Counted from the first letter of the stretch, positions 31,448 through 40,784 are shown. The stretch is DNA of 64,000 nt from Variovorax sp. V213 (GCF_041154455.1 NZ_AP028665.1:1053551-1117550), one strand, 5' to 3'. The notes: generated by a model from the letters alone, not told the origin. Program-made: numbers and translations.

Positions 31448-32061
31448 GCGCATGCGCGGAGCACTGCATCGGCGCGGACATGACCGTGCAGCCACGAAGG
31501 TTTCAAGTACACGAGGCTCCAAACGCGGCGCCTCGGACAAAGTCATTGGCGCAGACGCAACCCGTAGCGGTCAGGAACCCACTTCGTGGCACTTCCAAGC
31601 AAGTGATGGCGCCGCGCTGCAATCACCAATGGCTATGTTCCGAGAGACTGGGGGCCTCAATAGCCCACCCTTCCACGGAGACACAAAATGCCCGTCATTG
31701 TTTGCGAATGCAAGGCCGGAATCCAAGCTGGCGTCAAGGCCAAGATGGCCGCCGAGTTCACCAGCGCGATCAGGGAAATCATCCTCTCGCCGCTCGACCT
31801 GATCAGCGTCGTCTTCCATGAAGCCACCCCCGAGAACACCTACCGTTCGGGGGAGGCCACTTCCGAAACGCTGATCTTCTGCCACATACGTGATGGGCGC
31901 AGCGACGGCGCCGTGCTGTCGCTGGCCAAAAGGGTGAGCTCGATCTGGAGCGCGTGCACCGGAGCGTCAGAGGACGAAGTCGAGGTTCTCGTCGCGCTTT
32001 ATCCCGCCAAATACGTCGTGCGTGGCGGTGAACGCCTGCCCGAAGCCCCTCGCGTGTGAGG
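31444..32061. repeat. 618 bp direct repeat, left copy
   Basis: This segment recurs in the same orientation at 41299-41916 (offset 9,855 bp) with three mismatches. It comprises a 244 bp upstream stretch, identical in both copies, and the whole tautomerase gene. Flanking sequence diverges at once on both sides. The 31444-31687 part has no recognisable gene and may hold the tautomerase promoter. Confidence 0.97.
31688..32059 (+). CDS. Tautomerase superfamily protein (copy 1)
   Basis: 123 residues. The start MPVIVCECKAG exposes Pro1 after Met removal, the catalytic base of 4-oxalocrotonate tautomerase-fold enzymes. The length and FHEATPENTYRSGE, HIRDGRS and LYPAKYVVRGGE segments resemble the long tautomerase group that includes cis-3-chloroacrylate dehalogenase; the dehalogenase His28 is not evident (Arg there), so isomerisation of an unsaturated keto acid is the safer guess. 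GGAG precedes the ATG. Identical in protein sequence to copy 2 at 41543-41914. Here it precedes an aromatic-acid transporter. Confidence 0.87.
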   Translation: MPVIVCECKAGIQAGVKAKMAAEFTSAIREIILSPLDLISVVFHEATPENTYRSGEATSETLIFCHIRDGRSDGAVLSLAKRVSSIWSACTGASEDEVEVLVALYPAKYVVRGGERLPEAPRV

Positions 32062-32121
32062 GTGGGGCAGCCTGCGCTGCATCCTGAACCTCGTACTGAA
32101 AAAATATAAGGAGACAAGTCA

Positions 32122-33471
32122 ATGAAGCCAACCCGCCCAATAGATGTTCACAACCTGGCCGACGAGGCCAAGTTCAACAGCTTTCACTGGTCCGTGCTGC
32201 TGTGGTGTTTCGTGGTCCTAGTGCTCGACGGCTATGACCTGGCGGTCGCTGGCATCGCGCTTCCGTCGATCATGAAGGCGATGAATGTCGAGGCCGCGAC
32301 CGCGGGATTCATGGCCAGTTCAGCGCTGTTCGGCATGATGTTCGGTGCGATCGCGCTCGGCGCGATGGCCGACAGGATTGGCCGCCGCTGGGCGATCTCG
32401 ATCTGCGTATTCATGTTCAGCGTCTTCACCGCGGCGGCCGGGTTCACCAACGATCCGATTACCTTCAGCGTGATGCGCTTCCTCGCCGGGCTCGGCATTG
32501 GCGGCGCGATCCCGACTGCGGCCGCGCAGATGACCGAATACTCACCAAAGAAGGTGCGCAGCTTGATGGTCACGCTGATGTGCTGCGGCTACGCGGCCGG
32601 CAGCATCCTCGCCGCGCTGCTCGGAAAGCAGTTCATCGAGACCTACGGCTGGCAATCGGTGTTCATTGCCGCGGGCGCCCCTGTGGTGCTGATTCCGTTC
32701 ATCCTGAAGTATATGCCTGAATCCCTGCCGTTCCTGATCAAGCAGCACGACGACACGCGTCTGCGCGAAGTGATCCGGAAGATGCGGCCGGACATGCGGC
32801 TCGAGTCGCACGAGGAGTTTCTCGTTCCAGCTGAGGACAAGGCCGAAGGTCCGGCCGTAGGCGGGCTGTTCCTGGACGGCCGCGGCTTTAGCACGTTGAT
32901 GTTCTGGCTCGCTTTCATGACCTGCCTGTTCATGCTCTATGCGCTCAGTTCCTGGCTGGTCAAGCTGATGGGCATGGCCGGCTACAGCCTCGGTTCCGCG
33001 CTGAATTTTCTGCTCGCCTACAACGCCGGTGCGGTCGTGGGCGCCGTCGGTGGCGGATGGCTGGCCGACAAGCTCAACATCAAGTGGGTGACGAGCGGAT
33101 TCTTCGCGGTCGCCGCAGTCTCGCTGACGCTGCTCGGTTACGGCACTCAGCCGCTGTTCCTGATCATTGCCATCGTCGGCGCGTCGACGCTGGGCACACA
33201 GATCCTGCTGTACGCGTATGCCGGGCAGTTTTACCCGACTTCGATCCGCTCGACGGGACTCGGCTTTGCTTCGGGGGTCGGGCGCATCGGCGCGATCGCG
33301 GCGCCGATCATGATTGGACTGCTGGTCTCGATGAAGCTGCCGCTGGTGCAGAACTTCCTCGCGATTGCAATTGCCGCGGTGATCGGCGGTGTCGCGGTTG
33401 CTCTGATCAAGCAAAGGCCATCGATCTCTTCGCACAGCCACGAAACGAGCGCCGTCGGCCAGCGGCCTTGA
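32122..33471 (+). CDS. MFS transporter, aromatic acid:H+ symporter type
   Basis: 449 residues with 12 hydrophobic segments predicted by eye. The AAHS-family signature DGYDLAVAGIALP lies in the first helix (about 36-48) and the MFS loop motif GAMADRIGRRWA follows helix 2. The central loop after PESLPFLI is about 50 residues. AAGGAGAC precedes the ATG. Family members (PcaK, BenK, MhpT) import hydroxybenzoates or related acids. It follows the tautomerase by 62 bp, suggesting uptake and isomerisation of one compound's breakdown product. Confidence 0.9.
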   Translation: MKPTRPIDVHNLADEAKFNSFHWSVLLWCFVVLVLDGYDLAVAGIALPSIMKAMNVEAATAGFMASSALFGMMFGAIALGAMADRIGRRWAISICVFMFSVFTAAAGFTNDPITFSVMRFLAGLGIGGAIPTAAAQMTEYSPKKVRSLMVTLMCCGYAAGSILAALLGKQFIETYGWQSVFIAAGAPVVLIPFILKYMPESLPFLIKQHDDTRLREVIRKMRPDMRLESHEEFLVPAEDKAEGPAVGGLFLDGRGFSTLMFWLAFMTCLFMLYALSSWLVKLMGMAGYSLGSALNFLLAYNAGAVVGAVGGGWLADKLNIKWVTSGFFAVAAVSLTLLGYGTQPLFLIIAIVGASTLGTQILLYAYAGQFYPTSIRSTGLGFASGVGRIGAIAAPIMIGLLVSMKLPLVQNFLAIAIAAVIGGVAVALIKQRPSISSHSHETSAVGQRP

Positions 33472-33496
33472 TGCTCGGCCTGCTAAGGGCGGCATA

Positions 33497-33616
33497 GAGT
33501 GCGGCGGCCGTCTGCGTCTCATCGGACACGACGTCTCGGAGCAACTGGAGTACGTGCCCTCGCGCTTCAAGGTGGTCCGGCATGTGCGGCCCAAGCTCGC
33601 GTGCGTTGCTTGCGAA
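33497..33616 (+). pseudogene. IS66-family transposase (TnpC) fragment
   Basis: Forty codons read ECGGRLRLIGHDVSEQLEYV and then PSRFKVVRHVRPKLACVACE, the zinc-finger region of IS66 TnpC proteins. It begins 25 bp after the transporter stop and is cut off exactly where the IS5-like element begins at 33617. Confidence 0.85.
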
Positions 33617-34660
33617 GGGCGTTGTTGCATAACCCTGCGGGAGTGGCCTTCGATCGTGGTTAGGCTAAGCAGATGAGCAAGCCACCGCGGGCGAAGTACC
33701 GCACGACGAATTGGAGTGAGTACAACTAGGCGCTCAAGCGCAGGGGATCATTGATGGTTTGGCTCGATGCCGACCTTCAATGGCAGGCTCCTGCCAGTGG
33801 TCGCTCAGGCCGGCCCACTGTGTTCAGCGATGCTGCGATCCAGTTCTGCCTGACCTTGAAGTGCATGTTTGGGCTGGGCCTGCGCCAGGCTACGGGCCTG
33901 GCCGAGAGCCTGATCAAGTTGGCCCACTTAGACTGGGTCGTGCCCGACTACAGCACCTTGTCGCGGCGTCAGAAGACATTGAGTGCGGCCATTGCCACGC
34001 GCCGCAGCAGCGCGGGCCTACACCTGCTGATCGACAGCACCGGCGTGAAGATGCTGGGCGAAGGCGAGTGGAAGTCGAAGAAGCACGGTGCCGACTACCG
34101 TCGGCAGTGGCGCAAGGTGCACCTGGGCATTGATGCACAGACGCTGGAGATCCGAGCCATCGAGATCACAGACAACGCCATTGGCGATGCGCCGATGTTG
34201 CCGGAGTTGCTGGCGCAGATTCCTGCGGACGAACAACTGCATTCGGTGAGCGCCGATGGCGCCTATGACACCAAAGCGTGCCACGAGGCCTTCACCAGTC
34301 GGCAGGCTGCGGCGATCATCCCCACACGCAAGAACGCCAAGCTTTGGGCGGATGGCAAAGCTGGGGCGCAGGCAAGAAACGAAATCCTGAGGGCGACGCG
34401 CAAGCTGGGCCGTTCAATCTGGAAGAAGTGGAGCGGCTATCACCGCCGCAGCCTGGTGGAGACCAAGATGGGGTGCTTCAAGAGACTGGGCGAGCGCGTA
34501 ATGGCACGGGACTTCCAGAGGCAGGTGACCGAGCTACAGGTACGGGCATCGATCCTCAACAGGTTCACCAGTCTAGGAACGCCTGAGACTGTACGCGTGG
34601 CATAGCTGCGTCTGGGGTAAGGGGAGCCTCGCCTTGAATTCGGGTTATGCAACAGCGCCC
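33617..34660 (+). mobile_element. IS5-family insertion sequence, 1,044 bp
   Basis: Terminal inverted repeats GGGCGTTGTTGCATAACCC (33617-33635) and GGGTTATGCAACAGCGCCC (34642-34660) match at 18 of 19 positions. They enclose one DDE transposase gene. No target-site duplication is visible (left flank GAA, right flank TCC), so one flank may have been rearranged after insertion. It inserted into, or beside, an IS66 relic. Confidence 0.9.
33673..34605 (+). pseudogene. IS5-family transposase with in-frame amber codon
   Basis: Reading from ATG 33673 gives MSKPPRAKYRTTNWSEYN, then TAG at 33727-33729, then ALKRRGSLMVWLDADLQW and the rest of the transposase to 34605. The second part is continuous from 33751 (284 codons) and carries the DDE residues in LIDSTGVK, SADGAYDT and RRSLVETKMG. 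A single C-to-T change from CAG would explain the stop. The element is likely inactive unless the amber is suppressed or the internal ATG at 33751 suffices, which is doubtful because the missing N-terminus is conserved in the family. Confidence 0.85.
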
Positions 34661-34789
34661 TCCTGCGCGCCCACTCGCCTGAGCCGTCCTTGCCGTATGA
34701 GGCTTTGGGAGCCTCCACAAACCGGACGTACAACTCGCCAGGACCTATTCTTTTGCCGTAGCCGTGCAGTTCGCCTTTCCAGCACTGCA

Positions 34790-35674
34790 CTATTCAAGAA
34801 AAAGGTCCGAAATAACGGACCGCAGCCAGCGGTTGGCCGCATCTTGCTGGTATCGGTCATGCCAATGCTGCTTGATCGCGAAGGCTGGCAGATCGAAGGG
34901 GGGTGCCAGCAGTTTCACATTAGCGATCCGGACCAGCGTCTCAGCTACGCGCTGCGGCACGGTCACCATCAGGTCCGTGCTTGCGACAAGGCTACCTATG
35001 CCGAGGTAGTTGGGGAGCCGAAGGGCAACGTTGCGGTGAATGCCAAGGCGTTCCAGCTCTTCCTCCACCAAGTTCTGTCCGGTGCCAGGAGCAGTAACCA
35101 ACACGTGGTTCTCTCGCTTGAACATGGCCTGCGTGAGCCGTGAATGGATGCGCGGGTGGTCGCGACGTACCACGCACGAGAAGTCCTGCTCGAAGAGCTT
35201 CTGCTGGTAGAAGCCAGCCTCCAACTGCGGCATGAACCCGACTGCCAAGTCCGCCTCCCCGGATTCGAGCATCTTGGGCGTCAGCCCGGAGATGTGCGTG
35301 ATCTCCACGTTGACCCCCGCCGCGATGTCGCGTAGCCGGTTGATGAGCGCAGGCACGAGGACCAGGTGGGTGATGTCAGTCATGCAGATCCGAAACGTCC
35401 GCTGCACCTTCGCCGGGTCGAACACCGCCTGCTGCTTTGTGATGCCGCGCAGAAGTTCCAAAGCTTGCCGGATCGGCACCACCAGAGATGTGGCGTGGGG
35501 GGTGGGTTGCATGCCGTCCGAGGTCCGAACGAACAACGGATCACCAAAGTGGCGCCGCAATCTTGCCAGCGCAATGCTGATAGAGGACTGCGCCACGCCA
35601 AGGTTCTCGCCCGCCCGTGAGACGCTGCGTGTCTTGTAAACCTCGTCGAAAACGGTGAGCAGCTTCAGGTCCAT
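34790..35674 (-). CDS. LysR-type regulator, NahR/NodD-like
   Basis: 294 residues. N-terminal HTH: LLTVFDEVYKTRSVSRAGENLGVAQSSISIALARLRRHFGDPLFVRT. The effector domain (from about 90: RTFRICMTDITHLVLVPALI) is of the NahR/NodD/LinR group that senses aromatic compounds. It is divergent from the FAD oxidoreductase operon with about 100 bp between, and an operator-like inverted repeat lies in that gap. It probably activates the oxidoreductase/esterase/Bug genes in response to their substrate. Confidence 0.92.
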   Translation of the reverse strand: MDLKLLTVFDEVYKTRSVSRAGENLGVAQSSISIALARLRRHFGDPLFVRTSDGMQPTPHATSLVVPIRQALELLRGITKQQAVFDPAKVQRTFRICMTDITHLVLVPALINRLRDIAAGVNVEITHISGLTPKMLESGEADLAVGFMPQLEAGFYQQKLFEQDFSCVVRRDHPRIHSRLTQAMFKRENHVLVTAPGTGQNLVEEELERLGIHRNVALRLPNYLGIGSLVASTDLMVTVPQRVAETLVRIANVKLLAPPFDLPAFAIKQHWHDRYQQDAANRWLRSVISDLFLE

Positions 35675-35695
35675 TATTTAGATTCCCGTTTTTGG

Positions 35696-35724
35696 CTATT
35701 CGGAGTATGGCATTGTCGGAATAG
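35696..35724. promoter_or_regulatory. LysR-type operator candidate
   Basis: CTATTC (35696-35701) and GAATAG (35719-35724) form a 6 bp inverted repeat with a 17 bp centre, between divergent lysR and oxidoreductase starts. The position and AT-rich arms suit LysR binding. Confidence 0.5.
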
Positions 35725-35773
35725 TCAGCCGAAACGAGAATTTTGGCAATTCAGGACTAACCGAGACAAATCC

Positions 35774-37135
35774 ATGCAGAGCGCCCAGCCAGCCACCTTG
35801 AACGAGCCCAGTCGTGACACCCCCGTCTGGGGTGAGTACGACGTTGTCGTATTGGGCGGTGGCCCAGCGGGCATCGCAGCCGCCACCGCTTCCGCACGGG
35901 CTGGCCAGTCCACCCTACTGATCGAGAGCTACGGCTTCTTGGGCGGCATGGGTACGGCCGCTGGTGTAACAAACTTCTGTGGTTTGCACGCCAACGTGCA
36001 CGGCACGATTAAACAGGTGGTGCACGGCGTCACGGACGACCTCCTGGCCCGCATCAGCGCTCTTGGCGGCCTGAATGAGCCGCACGTGATCTTCGGCAAC
36101 AAGATCGCCGCGCAAGCGTATGACAACGCGGCCTTTAAGGTCGCCGCCGATGACCTCGTGCTCGACAGCGGGGCGCAACTGCTGTTCCATGCCAATCTGG
36201 TCGGGGTTCTGATGAACAACCCCAGCCAGATCCGTGCAGCGCTGATCGAAACCAAGTCGGGCCGCTACGCGGTCCTCGCCAAGACGTTCATCGACTGCTC
36301 GGGCGATGGCGACCTCGCAGCATTCGCGGGCGCACCGTTCGAGAAGGGCACGAGCGGCCACGATATGATGTACCCCTCCACAATGTTCCGAGTCAACGGC
36401 GTGGACGCTGCCGTGGCAGGTGATGCGTACAACAAGTTCGGCGGCTTGATGGACGAAGCCGAGAAGCTCGGCCGGAAGTTCCCCCGCAAGACGCCGATCA
36501 TCCGCCCGCAGAAGAACCCTGCTGAGTGGCGAGCGAACGTGACCCAGCTGGCAAACGCCGACGGTTCCCCCGTGGACGGCACCAACGCTGGGCAGCTGAG
36601 CGATGCGGAAGTGCAAGGGCGCCGGCAGATCGTGGATTTCTTCCAGTTCCTGCGCGAGTCGGCGCCTGGATTCCAGAACTCCTACATCTTGGAGATCGCG
36701 CCACAGGTCGGCGTGCGGGAAACCCGCCGCGTCGTGGGCGAGTACCAGTTGACCGAAGAAGACGTCCTGCAGTGCGCCAGCTTTGACGACAGCATCGGCG
36801 TGAACGGCTGGATGATCGAGGAGCACGTCGCCGGGAACATAGCCTTCAAGTGGCAGGATATCCCCAACAGCAGAGGCTTCAACCACCTGCCCTACCGCAT
36901 GCTGCTGCCGCTGCAGGTCGACAACCTGCTGATTGCGGGGCGCTGCGCATCCATGACGCACATGGGTCAATCGGCTGCGCGGGTCTCTGGTGGCTGTTTC
37001 GTCATGGGCCAAGCGGCCGGCACCGCGGCCGCCCTTGCGGTCCAGGACGGCATTCGCCCACGAGACCTTGACGCCAAAGTCCTGCAGCGCCGCCTTGAAA
37101 CCGATGGCGCTTACCTCGGCCTAGACAAGCACTGA
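35774..37135 (+). CDS. FAD-dependent oxidoreductase (FAD_oxidored family)
   Basis: 453 residues. The N-terminal dinucleotide fold YDVVVLGGGPAGIAAATASARAG (about 22-44) is followed by GFLGGMGTAAGVTNFCG, then DCSGDGDLAAFAGAPFE, RETRRVVGEYQLTEEDV and the C-terminal LLIAGRCASMTHMGQSAARVSG. This architecture is that of the PF12831 FAD oxidoreductases, often linked to catabolic operons with unknown reactions. It is the first gene of the LysR-linked unit: oxidoreductase, esterase (25 bp gap), Bug receptor (62 bp gap). Confidence 0.88.
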   Translation: MQSAQPATLNEPSRDTPVWGEYDVVVLGGGPAGIAAATASARAGQSTLLIESYGFLGGMGTAAGVTNFCGLHANVHGTIKQVVHGVTDDLLARISALGGLNEPHVIFGNKIAAQAYDNAAFKVAADDLVLDSGAQLLFHANLVGVLMNNPSQIRAALIETKSGRYAVLAKTFIDCSGDGDLAAFAGAPFEKGTSGHDMMYPSTMFRVNGVDAAVAGDAYNKFGGLMDEAEKLGRKFPRKTPIIRPQKNPAEWRANVTQLANADGSPVDGTNAGQLSDAEVQGRRQIVDFFQFLRESAPGFQNSYILEIAPQVGVRETRRVVGEYQLTEEDVLQCASFDDSIGVNGWMIEEHVAGNIAFKWQDIPNSRGFNHLPYRMLLPLQVDNLLIAGRCASMTHMGQSAARVSGGCFVMGQAAGTAAALAVQDGIRPRDLDAKVLQRRLETDGAYLGLDKH

Positions 37136-37160
37136 GTCAAAAAAATTACAGGAGACAACT

Positions 37161-37976
37161 ATGAAAACCAAACGCACGCTACAACGCCGCAGAAACATTC
37201 TTGCCCTTGGAGTTGCCGGCGCCACCCTGGCTTTGAGCGGATGCGCTGCCCCACTGTCCATGAAAGAACACTTCGTCCTCGTTCATGGACAGTGGCACGG
37301 CGCCTGGTGTTGGAGCAAGGTTGTGCCGCTGCTTCAGGCACAAGGCCATCGCGTGACGGCCATCGATCTACCCGGTCGCGGCGGTGACGTGCAGGATCTC
37401 GCAAAGCTGACGCCTGCCGACTATGTTGCGGCGGTCACCCGCGTTCTGGACGCGGCGCCGGAACCCGTCGTTCTGGTTGGCCACAGCCTGGGCGGCGGGA
37501 CCGTATCGCTCGCCGGCGAAGCCCGCCCGGACAAGATCAAGCGCCTGGTCTACCTCACTGCCTTCCTGGTACCGCCGGGCAAGACCATGGGCTCCATCGC
37601 TATGAGTGACAAGCACGCCCTCACAGCCAAGGCGGTGCGCCGTGATGCGCAGACCGGCCTATCCAGTCTGGATCCAGCCTTCGTCCGCGAGGTTTTCTAC
37701 CAAGACTGCTCCGACGCCGACGTTGCGATGGCAACTCGGATGGTCACAGCCGAATCCGGCGCCATGGGCCGCGCCCCGATCCTGGTCACTCCCGAGCGCT
37801 ACGGCCGCATCAAGCGCGTCTATGTCGAATGCTTGCAAGACCGGGCGATCAGCCTTTCCGTACAGCGAGCCATGGTCGCTGCCATGCCCTGCGAAAAGGT
37901 TCTCACGCTGAACACCAGCCACTCACCTTTCTTCTCGGATCCGGCCGGCGTGGTCCAGGCTTTGACTTCAAGCTGA
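37161..37976 (+). CDS. Alpha/beta hydrolase, SABP2/hydroxynitrile lyase-like, with lipoprotein signal
   Basis: 271 residues. The N-terminus RRRNILALGVAGATLALSGCAAP contains a lipobox (LSGC), predicting a membrane-anchored lipoprotein. The fold signature FVLVHGQWHGAWCW and nucleophile elbow GHSLGGG are those of plant-type methyl-salicylate esterases and related bacterial esterases; the catalytic His is in LNTSHSPFFSDP. AGGAG precedes the ATG. A paralogue with the same architecture is at 48290-49096. Likely role: periplasmic cleavage of an ester before uptake through the adjacent Bug system. Confidence 0.87.
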   Translation: MKTKRTLQRRRNILALGVAGATLALSGCAAPLSMKEHFVLVHGQWHGAWCWSKVVPLLQAQGHRVTAIDLPGRGGDVQDLAKLTPADYVAAVTRVLDAAPEPVVLVGHSLGGGTVSLAGEARPDKIKRLVYLTAFLVPPGKTMGSIAMSDKHALTAKAVRRDAQTGLSSLDPAFVREVFYQDCSDADVAMATRMVTAESGAMGRAPILVTPERYGRIKRVYVECLQDRAISLSVQRAMVAAMPCEKVLTLNTSHSPFFSDPAGVVQALTSS

Positions 37977-38038
37977 GAAGTTCGGCGAGAGGGACGAACG
38001 ATCCCTTCGCTTACCCGATGAATAAATCTGGAGACATG

Positions 38039-39016
38039 ATGAAAAGACGCAAACTGAACCTTCTGGCGTTGGCTGCTGCGATGACCGCGACCGTTCCGCT
38101 TGCACACGCACAGGCCTCTGCACCGACCTGGCCGACGAAGACGGTACGCATCCTTGTGGGTTTCCCTGGGGGATCGACGCCTGACATTGTGGCGCGAAGC
38201 TTGGCCGAGCCCTTGTCGAAGGTGCTGGGCCAGCCGGTGATCGTTGAGAACAAGGCAGGCGCGTCAGGAAACATCGCGGCCGATCAAGTCGCCAAAGCCA
38301 CGGACGATCACACGATCGGGATTGTCATCAACGGCAACCTGACGTCGGCCAAGATGCTGTATCCGAAGTTGCCATATGACCCCGCCACGGACTTCAGCTA
38401 TCTCTCGCTGCTCGCAACCGCGCCGTTGGTACTCGTAGCACCCGCGAACGCGCCGGAAGGCGCTGCCTTTTTCGCCGCTGCCGCCAAGGCCGGTGACAAG
38501 TGGAACTACGGGTCGGTCGGCACCGGCTCTGTGGGCCACCTAGGCATGGAAGTGCTGAAGAGCAAGAGCAAGGGCTTGCTGCCGATGCACATCCCGTTCA
38601 AGGGCAACCCTGAAGTCATCACAGGGCTGCTGGGCGGCGAGATTCAGATGGGTCTTGTGCCCCCCGGCATTGCCATGCCCCAGGTCAAGGCAGGCAAGCT
38701 CAAGGCGATCGGGTTGGCGGGCGGGCGCAGCGCTGTGGTCCCGGAAGTGGCACCGTTGGCCGATGCAGGCGTGCGCGATTTCAACCTGGAAGTGTGGACA
38801 GCCCTTGTTGGGCCCGCAAAGCTCTCGAAGGCGGCGCAGGATCGGCTCAACGCCGAGGTGCCGAAGATCATTCGCAGCGAAGAGACGCGCCAGAAGCTCC
38901 TTGGTCAGGGCTGGCAGGCGCTTGATACTTCGCCCGAAGGCCTGAGAACGCGCATCAAGGAAGAGGCTGCGACCATGAGCAGCATCATCTCGGCTCGCGG
39001 CATCAAGCTGGAGTAA
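38039..39016 (+). CDS. Bug/TctC-type periplasmic solute receptor
   Basis: 325 residues: MKRRKLNLLALAAAMTATVP followed by LAHAQA as signal peptide, then WPTKTVRILVGFPGGSTPDI and the loop IPFKGNPEVITGLLGGEIQMG. GGAG lies five bases before the ATG at 38039; ATGs at 38036 and 38018 are in frame. Third gene of the LysR-linked operon. It probably binds the product of the periplasmic esterase or its precursor. Confidence 0.9.
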   Translation: MKRRKLNLLALAAAMTATVPLAHAQASAPTWPTKTVRILVGFPGGSTPDIVARSLAEPLSKVLGQPVIVENKAGASGNIAADQVAKATDDHTIGIVINGNLTSAKMLYPKLPYDPATDFSYLSLLATAPLVLVAPANAPEGAAFFAAAAKAGDKWNYGSVGTGSVGHLGMEVLKSKSKGLLPMHIPFKGNPEVITGLLGGEIQMGLVPPGIAMPQVKAGKLKAIGLAGGRSAVVPEVAPLADAGVRDFNLEVWTALVGPAKLSKAAQDRLNAEVPKIIRSEETRQKLLGQGWQALDTSPEGLRTRIKEEAATMSSIISARGIKLE

Positions 39017-39110
39017 TACGCGGCGCAAGCCACTGCGCAAACGCGCGTTCGACATCGCGAGATCATGCAAGGTTCGGTCCGGTTTTGCAGACCATCCCTA
39101 GAGGATGTTG

Positions 39111-39767
39111 CTATCCCTTGCCATGCGACGACGGACTGCTGGCGCCCGCGAGCCGCGCGATCTGAAAAACACTCTCTGGCGAAACTTGAACATAGTCATT
39201 CAGCCCCCCGGAACGCATGATCGGATACGCCTCGGCCGTCTGATAAACGCCGTCTTTCAGAAGTGTCATGTCGATGTACACGCCCACCACTTCGCCCAGC
39301 ACCAGCCAGCCACCTACCTTTTCGCCCGCGGTGTTTCGGAATTGCACGATATCGATCACCTTGCATTCCATGGCTGCGCGGCTTTCGCCCACCCGCGGGA
39401 CGTTGACCATGCGGCCCGCCACCGCTGTGAGGCCGGCGAATGGGAATTCGTCCTCTCCATGCGGAAGCGGTGCCGAGGTCTGGTTCATCTGATCACCCAG
39501 TTCGCGCGTGACCAGGTTCCAAGTGAACTCGCCCGTTTCCGATGCGTTTTGAACGCTGTCTTTCCAGGCGATCGAAGAGAATCCGATGATCGGTGGATCG
39601 TAGTTGAACGCATTGAAGAAGCTGTAGGGTGCGAGATTGACCCGACCCTGGGCGTCGCGTGACGAGATCCAGCCGATGGGCCGCGGCGCCACCAGCGCAT
39701 TGAGCGGGTTGTGGCTCAGCCCGTGACCCTTGGCGGGCTCGTAGTAGTGAAAGTCTCGAACGGTCAT
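39111..39767 (-). CDS. Flavin reductase/FMN-binding split-barrel protein
   Basis: 218 residues of the flavin reductase-like family: NPLNALVAPRPIGWISS (about 20-36), GRVNLAPYSFFNAFNYDPPIIGFSS, then TGEFTWNLVT. Such proteins bind FMN and either supply reduced flavin to a monooxygenase or act on their own. It shares the minus strand with a Bug receptor gene that starts upstream (24 bp gap). No partner monooxygenase is adjacent. Confidence 0.87.
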   Translation of the reverse strand: MTVRDFHYYEPAKGHGLSHNPLNALVAPRPIGWISSRDAQGRVNLAPYSFFNAFNYDPPIIGFSSIAWKDSVQNASETGEFTWNLVTRELGDQMNQTSAPLPHGEDEFPFAGLTAVAGRMVNVPRVGESRAAMECKVIDIVQFRNTAGEKVGGWLVLGEVVGVYIDMTLLKDGVYQTAEAYPIMRSGGLNDYVQVSPESVFQIARLAGASSPSSHGKG

Positions 39768-39791
39768 CTAAGGGCCTTTTCTGTGGCGGCG

Positions 39792-40784
39792 TTATTGCGC
39801 CACCAGATGAAGAGTCTTGGCGATGTTGATGAACTTTTCGTTCTCCGCGCGCAAGAAGGTCGCTGCCTGCGGGGGCGTCATTGAGTCCAGCTTGCGCAAT
39901 CCCTGCGCGGTTGCGAGCGCCAGGAATTCCGGACTGTCGTTCCATTCTCGAAAGGCCGTGCTCAGGCGCGCTGCGACAGAATCGGATATGCGTGCGGGCG
40001 CGAACAGGCCGGTCCAAATGCCGAACTCGAAGTTCTTGAACCGAGCGTCCTCGCTCAACGTCGCCAGGTTCGGCAGGAGCGGATGCCGCTTGGGGCTGGC
40101 GATGGCGATGGCCTTGATGCGTCCTGTCTGAATCATTCCCAGAATTGGTCCCGCAAGAGGGACAAAGGCGAGGTCTACCTCGCCGCCGCCAACGGCCGTG
40201 GCGATTGGAGCGATGCCTTTGTACGGCACCTCCAGCAACTTGGCGCCGACACGCCCCTGGAATTCAGCGGCCGCGAGATGAGCGAGCGTGCCTTGTCCCC
40301 AATGGGCAACGGAAAGCTCCTTCGCGCCAGGCTTTTGCAACTGTTCGACGAGTGCGTTGAGGGTGTTGAAAGGTCGGTCGGGATGGCTGACGAGGACCAT
40401 GTCCGCAATCCCGAACGAACCAATGAGCTTGAAGCTGTCGAACGTGTACTTGGCCGAAGCAACCGTGAGCGGCGCCACCACGAAGTCCGGACCGGCGGTT
40501 GCGAGCAAGGTGTATCCGTCGGGCGACGCGTTCAGCACGTTCATCGCCGCGATGGAGCCGTTCGCGCCAGGCATGTTGTCAACCAGAAGAGACTGTCCAA
40601 GGGCGCGCTGCAGCACGGGTACGGATGGCCGCACTGAGGCGTCCACGCCAAACCCGGCAGGATAGGCGACCTTGATCAGGATGGGCTTGCTCGGATAGGA
40701 CTGCGCGTTGGCGGTGGCTGCGGCACCACAAAGCGCGGCCGCAACAAGGGCGGTATCAAAGAGTCTGCGAATCAGTGTTTTCAT
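39792..40784 (-). CDS. Bug/TctC-type periplasmic solute receptor
   Basis: 330 residues. Signal peptide MKTLIRRLFDTALVAAALCG followed by AAATANAQS; then YPSKPILIKVAYPAGFGVDA, diverging from the usual VVPxxPGG loop (VAYPAGFG), and VPYKGIAPIATAVGGGEVDL. It forms a two-gene minus unit with the flavin reductase. The altered ligand loop suggests a ligand different from the other four receptors here. Confidence 0.9.
   Translation of the reverse strand: MKTLIRRLFDTALVAAALCGAAATANAQSYPSKPILIKVAYPAGFGVDASVRPSVPVLQRALGQSLLVDNMPGANGSIAAMNVLNASPDGYTLLATAGPDFVVAPLTVASAKYTFDSFKLIGSFGIADMVLVSHPDRPFNTLNALVEQLQKPGAKELSVAHWGQGTLAHLAAAEFQGRVGAKLLEVPYKGIAPIATAVGGGEVDLAFVPLAGPILGMIQTGRIKAIAIASPKRHPLLPNLATLSEDARFKNFEFGIWTGLFAPARISDSVAARLSTAFREWNDSPEFLALATAQGLRKLDSMTPPQAATFLRAENEKFINIAKTLHLVAQ

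Noticed and set aside
31208..31546. Minus-strand frame across the left repeat border
   Set aside because: No family resemblance and it crosses two relics that read convincingly on the plus strand.
32542..33630. Minus-strand frame of 362 codons opposite the MFS transporter
   Set aside because: Antisense shadow; the transporter frame has membrane helices and signature motifs.
33613..34663. Target-site duplication for the IS5-like element
   Set aside because: Flanking triplets GAA and TCC do not match in direct or longer form.
34661..34789. Sequence right of the IS element with a short minus-strand frame (CWKGELHGYGKRIGPGELYV)
   Set aside because: Considered as part of an intron-encoded or IS protein, but no motif could be confirmed; left unassigned.
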